From Streptomyces olindensis (GTDB lineage: Bacteria; Actinomycetota; Actinomycetes; Streptomycetales; Streptomycetaceae), in NCBI GenBank assembly GCA_000696115.1, contig JJOH01000011.1:124001-188000 (forward strand): a stretch of 64,000 nucleotides of DNA, given 5' to 3'. Of this stretch, positions 60,855 to 64,000 are shown in pieces; position 1 is the stretch's first letter; the number at the start of each line of letters is the position of its first letter. The notes beneath the pieces are model-generated. The model worked only from the letters and a program-made list of their open reading frames with translations, ran no database searches and was not told the origin of the DNA. Both the position numbers and the translations under genes were made by a program.

Positions 60855-61430
60855 TCAGGGCGCCACGGCGGCTTCCGCCCGGGCCAGGGCGACCTCCAGG
60901 ACGACCAGCAGCGCGTCGCGGACCGAGCCCGTGTTCCGTGCGTCGAAGACGATCAGCGGAACGTGCTCGGCGATGTCCAGTGCCCACCGCACTTCGTCGA
61001 GGTCGTGCTCGACCTCCCCGTCGAAGGCGTTGACGGCGACCGCGAAGGGGACGTCCTTGTGCTCGAAGTAGTCCACCGCCGCGTAGCAGTCGTCCAGTCG
61101 GCGGGTGTCCACGATCACCAGGCCGCCGAGGGCGCCCGCCATCAGGTCGTCCCACATGAAGCCGAACCGGTCCTGGCCCGGGGTACCGAACAGGTACAGC
61201 TTGAGCGTCGGGTCGATGGTGATGCAGCCGAAGTCCATGGCGACCGTGGTGGTGGTCTTGCCCGGAGTGTGCGTGAGATCGTCCACTCCTGCCGCGACCT
61301 CGGTGATCGCGGCCTCCGTGGTGAGCGGCCGAATCTCGGAGATCGAGCCCACGGTCGTGGTCTTGCCGACGCCGAAGCCGCCGGCGATGACCAGTTTGAC
61401 CGGCGTCGGCGGCTGTTCAACTGGTGTCAC
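60855..61430 (-). CDS. cvnD: Conservon GTPase, CvnD-like
   Basis: 191 residues from GTG 61430 with GGGGGA 6 nt upstream; it overlaps the cvnC end by 14 nt (ATG 61469 is an alternative). Small Ras/MglA-like GTPase: P-loop [14 protein letters not shown], switch region [13 protein letters not shown]3-like [16 protein letters not shown] and AVNAFDG. Last gene of the four-gene conservon, which couples a membrane kinase-like protein to a GTPase, in analogy to GPCR systems. Confidence 0.93.
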   Translation of the reverse strand: MTPVEQPPTPVKLVIAGGFGVGKTTTVGSISEIRPLTTEAAITEVAAGVDDLTHTPGKTTTTVAMDFGCITIDPTLKLYLFGTPGQDRFGFMWDDLMAGALGGLVIVDTRRLDDCYAAVDYFEHKDVPFAVAVNAFDGEVEHDLDEVRWALDIAEHVPLIVFDARNTGSVRDALLVVLEVALARAEAAVAP

Positions 61431-61860
61431 GGAGTGTCCCCCGTGAGTCGGGGACGGCACGAAGACCATCGATAACCCTTCGCAGTACGGAGAGATCCTG
61501 GGCGGTCCCGGCGTTCGGCCGGTGGATCGCCAGATGCCCTGCGGCACGCAGGTCCTCGGCCAGCACGCGGACCACGTTGAGGTGCAGTCGCAGCCCGGCG
61601 GCCAGTTCGGCCACCGACTGCGGCCGCCGGCAGGCCGCGATGATGTCGCGATGTTCGAAGGTGAGCGAGTGCAGGACGGAGAGCCCCGCCGAGGTCGCCA
61701 CGACCTGCGTTTCGACCGGGATCGGCAACGCCGCGCCGCCCCCCGACACCCGGCCCGCGGTCAGCAGGAACGGCCGGATCGCGGGGGCACGGCCGACGGC
61801 CGGATCCGGCGCGCCCCCGGCGTGCCCCGCTGCGTCGTGTGGTGGTCCGCCGACGGCCAT
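61417..61860 (-). CDS. cvnC: DUF742 protein, CvnC-like
   Basis: 147 residues from ATG 61860 with AAAGGG 6 nt upstream. DUF742 features: IRPFLLTAGRVS, LPIPVETQVVAT and a winged-helix-like segment RRPQSVAELAAGLRLHLNVV, then LAEDLRAAGHLAIHRP. Third gene of the conservon; it binds CvnB/CvnA in S. coelicolor (family knowledge). Confidence 0.93.
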   Translation of the reverse strand: MAVGGPPHDAAGHAGGAPDPAVGRAPAIRPFLLTAGRVSGGGAALPIPVETQVVATSAGLSVLHSLTFEHRDIIAACRRPQSVAELAAGLRLHLNVVRVLAEDLRAAGHLAIHRPNAGTAQDLSVLRRVIDGLRAVPDSRGTLRDTS

Positions 61861-61909
61861 CACGATCCCTTTCCGAAGTACCTGTACCCGTGCCCCGGGC
61901 GGGGGACGG

Positions 61910-62386
61910 TCAGCCGGCCGGGGCCGCGCCGACACTGTTCTTCAGCTCCAGCACCAACTGGGGGGTGAGCGCGGCCCCGGCCCGGTTGGCGAAGAGGGTC
62001 ATCTCGTAGGCGATGTTGCCGAGCTTCGCCTCCTTGGAGGTCACCACTCCCAGGACGGCACCGCAGCCGATGGCCGACACCAGCACGTGACCGCCCTCCA
62101 GATCGATGATGACCTTGTTGAGGCCGCCGAGCCCATAGTTGCCGGAGGCGCCCGCGGCGAGACTCGTCAGGCCGGACACGATCGCGGCGAGCCGCTCCGA
62201 GTCGGCGTGTTCCCGCAGTTGGGAGACGGCGATCAGCAGGCCGTCGGACGACACGGCGATCGCGTCGACCACTCCGGCGGTCTCCTGGGCGAACCGGTCG
62301 AGGAGCCAGGTGAAGTCGGCTGCGGCGGCTCGCAGATCGGTGGGTTCCGGCCGCTCGGAACTGCTGTCAGCTGTCGACGTGGTCAC
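61910..62386 (-). CDS. cvnB: Roadblock/LC7 protein, CvnB-like
   Basis: 158 residues from GTG 62386, AAGGAG 7 nt upstream, overlapping the cvnA end by 20 nt. Conserved block FTWLLDRFAQETAGVVDAIA, then SSDGLLIAVSQLR, GGHVLVSAIGCGAVLGVV and EMTLFANRAGAALTPQL. MglB-like homodimer that is expected to act on CvnD as GAP or scaffold. Confidence 0.94.
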   Translation of the reverse strand: MTTSTADSSSERPEPTDLRAAAADFTWLLDRFAQETAGVVDAIAVSSDGLLIAVSQLREHADSERLAAIVSGLTSLAAGASGNYGLGGLNKVIIDLEGGHVLVSAIGCGAVLGVVTSKEAKLGNIAYEMTLFANRAGAALTPQLVLELKNSVGAAPAG

Positions 62387-64000
62387 TGCCGGACTCCTTC
62401 TGGGATTGCTGGTGGTGCGATGGTGCCGGTTCCGTCCGGGCGTGGGCGCTGTCCTGCTCCGCCCTGCGTACGGCTGCTTCGAACTCGTCGAGTTCCGAGC
62501 GGACGGCCTCGGCGTCGACGGGCTGCCGCACCGCCGGCGTCTCCCGGTCCGCCCGTGAAGTGGTCATGGCGAGCGTCGCGCCCCGCACCCGCCGCCGCAG
62601 CGGCCGTGCGTGTTCCGCGACAGGCTGTTCGCCGGATGCGGCGGTACGCTCCCGGGCGATGTCCGCCACGGTCCGTTCCGCGGTGGTCGATCCCGGGGTG
62701 GTCGATGCCGCGGCGGTGCGCGACGGGAGGCGCCGGGGAAGCGCGGCGGGCGACGCCGGGGCCGCCGAGCGAGCGGCGACGCCGGTGGCGGGGACCGGTC
62801 CGCGCGGCGACGCGGGTGCGGCGGTCTCCTGCCCGGTCCTCACCGGGAGCGACGCCACGGCTCCGATCGGGCCCGCGTCCACGGGCTGCTCGGAGTTCCG
62901 GAGGTCCTCGGGGTCCTCGGTACTCGTGGTCAGCAGGAGCGAGGCGGGGATCCAGACGGTCGCGGTGACCCCGCCGCCCGGCGTACGGCTCAGCGACACG
63001 CGCACACCCCACCGCCGGGCGAGACTGCCGACCGCGAAGAGACCGAGCACCCTGGTCGGCACGAGGTCGAGCCGTTCCCGGCGCACGAGCCGGGCGTTCT
63101 CCTCGGCGAGGCGCTCCGCGCTCATGCCGAGGCCGTGGTCGATGACCTCGATCAGCGCCCCGCCGTCCTCGGTGACGTCGGTCCCGGGGCGGACGGCCAC
63201 TTCGACGGGGGTGTGGGAGGGCGAGAACGCGACCGCGTTCTCCAGCAGTTCGGCCAGCATCAGCGTCAGGTCACCGACGATGTCGGGCGCGACGGTGACC
63301 TCCGTCTCGGGCCGCAGGGACACCCGCTGGTAGCCCTCGATCTGGCCGAGCGAGGCCCTGATGACGTTGGCCAGGGGGGTCGGCCGGGCCTCGACGCCGG
63401 CCTCCCGGATGCCGGCGAGCAGCATCAGGCTGTCGGCGTTGCGCTGGAGGCGTACGGCGATGTGGTCGATGCTGTACAGCCGTTCGAGCAGCTCGGGGTC
63501 GGTCTCCTCGCGTTCGACGGCGTCGATCAGCATGAGCTGACGTGTCGTCAGGTTGCTCACGCGGCGGCCGACGTTGCCGAACATCTCGGCGACGTTGCGT
63601 CGGCTGAGCACCTGCCGCTCCAGCAGCTGGGCGGCGGTGACCTGAACCTGGTTGAACGCCTCGGCCAGTTCGCCGATCTCGTCGCGGACCGGGACCGGGA
63701 TCGACCTCGGTCGCAGCGGGGTGCTGTCGGCGGACTCGTCGTCGGAGACCCGGGCGAGTTCCTCGCCCGCCACGTCGACCACCTCCTGGGCGGAGCGGGT
63801 CAGGGCCTCCAGGGGGCGTACGACCGAACGCCGGATCAGGACGCAGAAGGTCAGCCAGGCGGTGAAGCCGAGCAGGGTCAGCCCCAGCAGGTAGACGGCG
63901 TTCCGCAGGGCGTCCGCGGAGAGGGCGTCGGCCCGGGCGGCGGTCTGCTCGATCAGCGACCGGGTGATGCCGAGTCGGGCTTCGGACTGCCGGGCTCCGT
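62367..64000 (-). CDS. cvnA: Conservon sensor kinase-like protein CvnA, truncated by window end
   Basis: At least 544 codons; the 5' end lies beyond base 64000 and no start codon in the window is likely to be the real one. A membrane helix (YLLGLTLLGFTAWLTFCVLI) is followed by HAMP-like sequence (RRSVVRPLEALT), a dimerisation segment (FGNVGRRVSNLTTRQLMLID), and a HATPase domain (LAELLENAVAFSPS, IEVIDHGLGMSAERLAEENA). A disordered, positively charged C-terminal region runs from about 280 residues before the stop. The arrangement is the standard cvnA nitrate-sensor-like kinase, lacking a classical phospho-His box. Confidence 0.93.
   Translation of the reverse strand, partial: GARQSEARLGITRSLIEQTAARADALSADALRNAVYLLGLTLLGFTAWLTFCVLIRRSVVRPLEALTRSAQEVVDVAGEELARVSDDESADSTPLRPRSIPVPVRDEIGELAEAFNQVQVTAAQLLERQVLSRRNVAEMFGNVGRRVSNLTTRQLMLIDAVEREETDPELLERLYSIDHIAVRLQRNADSLMLLAGIREAGVEARPTPLANVIRASLGQIEGYQRVSLRPETEVTVAPDIVGDLTLMLAELLENAVAFSPSHTPVEVAVRPGTDVTEDGGALIEVIDHGLGMSAERLAEENARLVRRERLDLVPTRVLGLFAVGSLARRWGVRVSLSRTPGGGVTATVWIPASLLLTTSTEDPEDLRNSEQPVDAGPIGAVASLPVRTGQETAAPASPRGPVPATGVAARSAAPASPAALPRRLPSRTAAASTTPGSTTAERTVADIARERTAASGEQPVAEHARPLRRRVRGATLAMTTSRADRETPAVRQPVDAEAVRSELDEFEAAVRRAEQDSAHARTEPAPSHHQQSQKESGSDHVDS

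Noticed and set aside
1..64000. Search for CRISPR arrays, tRNA/rRNA genes and complete insertion sequences
   Set aside because: No regularly spaced repeat array, cloverleaf-like sequence or DDE transposase reading was recognised. A covariance-model scan would be needed to exclude small RNAs.

Overview
This is a high-GC actinobacterial chromosome segment and almost certainly comes from Streptomyces. The evidence is GC-rich third codon positions, frequent GTG starts, ATGA/GTGA gene overlaps, mycothione reductase, an XRE-DUF5753/DUF397/ATPase (AbaA/WhiJ-like) set, DUF6083 and PF04672 proteins, a SpoIIE-HATPase phosphatase and a CvnABCD conservon. No tRNA, rRNA, CRISPR array or intact transposase was seen.

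Layout. (a) 1-9.6 kb: the 3' end of a dihydrolipoyl dehydrogenase, then a tightly packed minus-strand thiol/redox run (zinc alcohol dehydrogenase, flavin amine oxidase, mycothione reductase, thioredoxin, DUF2630, a monothiol FrnE-TPR protein, NhaA-DsbA fusion), divergent from a LysR regulator. (b) 9.6-28.2 kb: a visibly less GC-rich accessory region that looks like a defence island. It holds a 1527-residue SF1 helicase with a C-terminal Vsr-like nuclease domain plus an abortive-infection-like partner and a translationally coupled small ORF. It also holds an XRE regulator with triple operator repeats and a divergent zinc-ribbon-like protein, a DUF6083 protein coupled to a UvrD-like helicase, a phage-type zinc-finger ORF, and a 2109-residue Cap4/DUF4297-STAND ATPase resembling Avs antiphage sensors. 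(c) 28.2-37.2 kb: a secreted GH30 glycosidase divergent from a family-5 binding-protein ABC importer operon that contains a permease-ATPase fusion. (d) 37.2-54.9 kb: a membrane HTH/ricin-like protein, CsbD, a TetR remnant, a TPR protein, DinB, a methyltransferase, the AbaA/WhiJ-like trio, a SpoIIE phosphatase, an ECF sigma factor with a CU044_5270 protein, an FprA-type ferredoxin reductase, a lamin-tail secreted protein, an epoxide-hydrolase-like enzyme and an FAD monooxygenase. (e) 54.9-64 kb: a roadblock/PATAN operon, a quinone oxidoreductase, a uvrA remnant, a methyltransferase, a Tat-exported serine hydrolase, and a conservon whose kinase gene runs off the window.

How the parts fit together. 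The first block reads as one redox-homeostasis operon under a possibly thiol-sensing LysR protein. The second block is the best candidate for undescribed biology: three nucleic-acid-directed ATPase systems within 18 kb. The last block puts two roadblock-based signalling sets within about 3.5 kb of each other. Functions are read from motifs and family knowledge only; no database search was possible.
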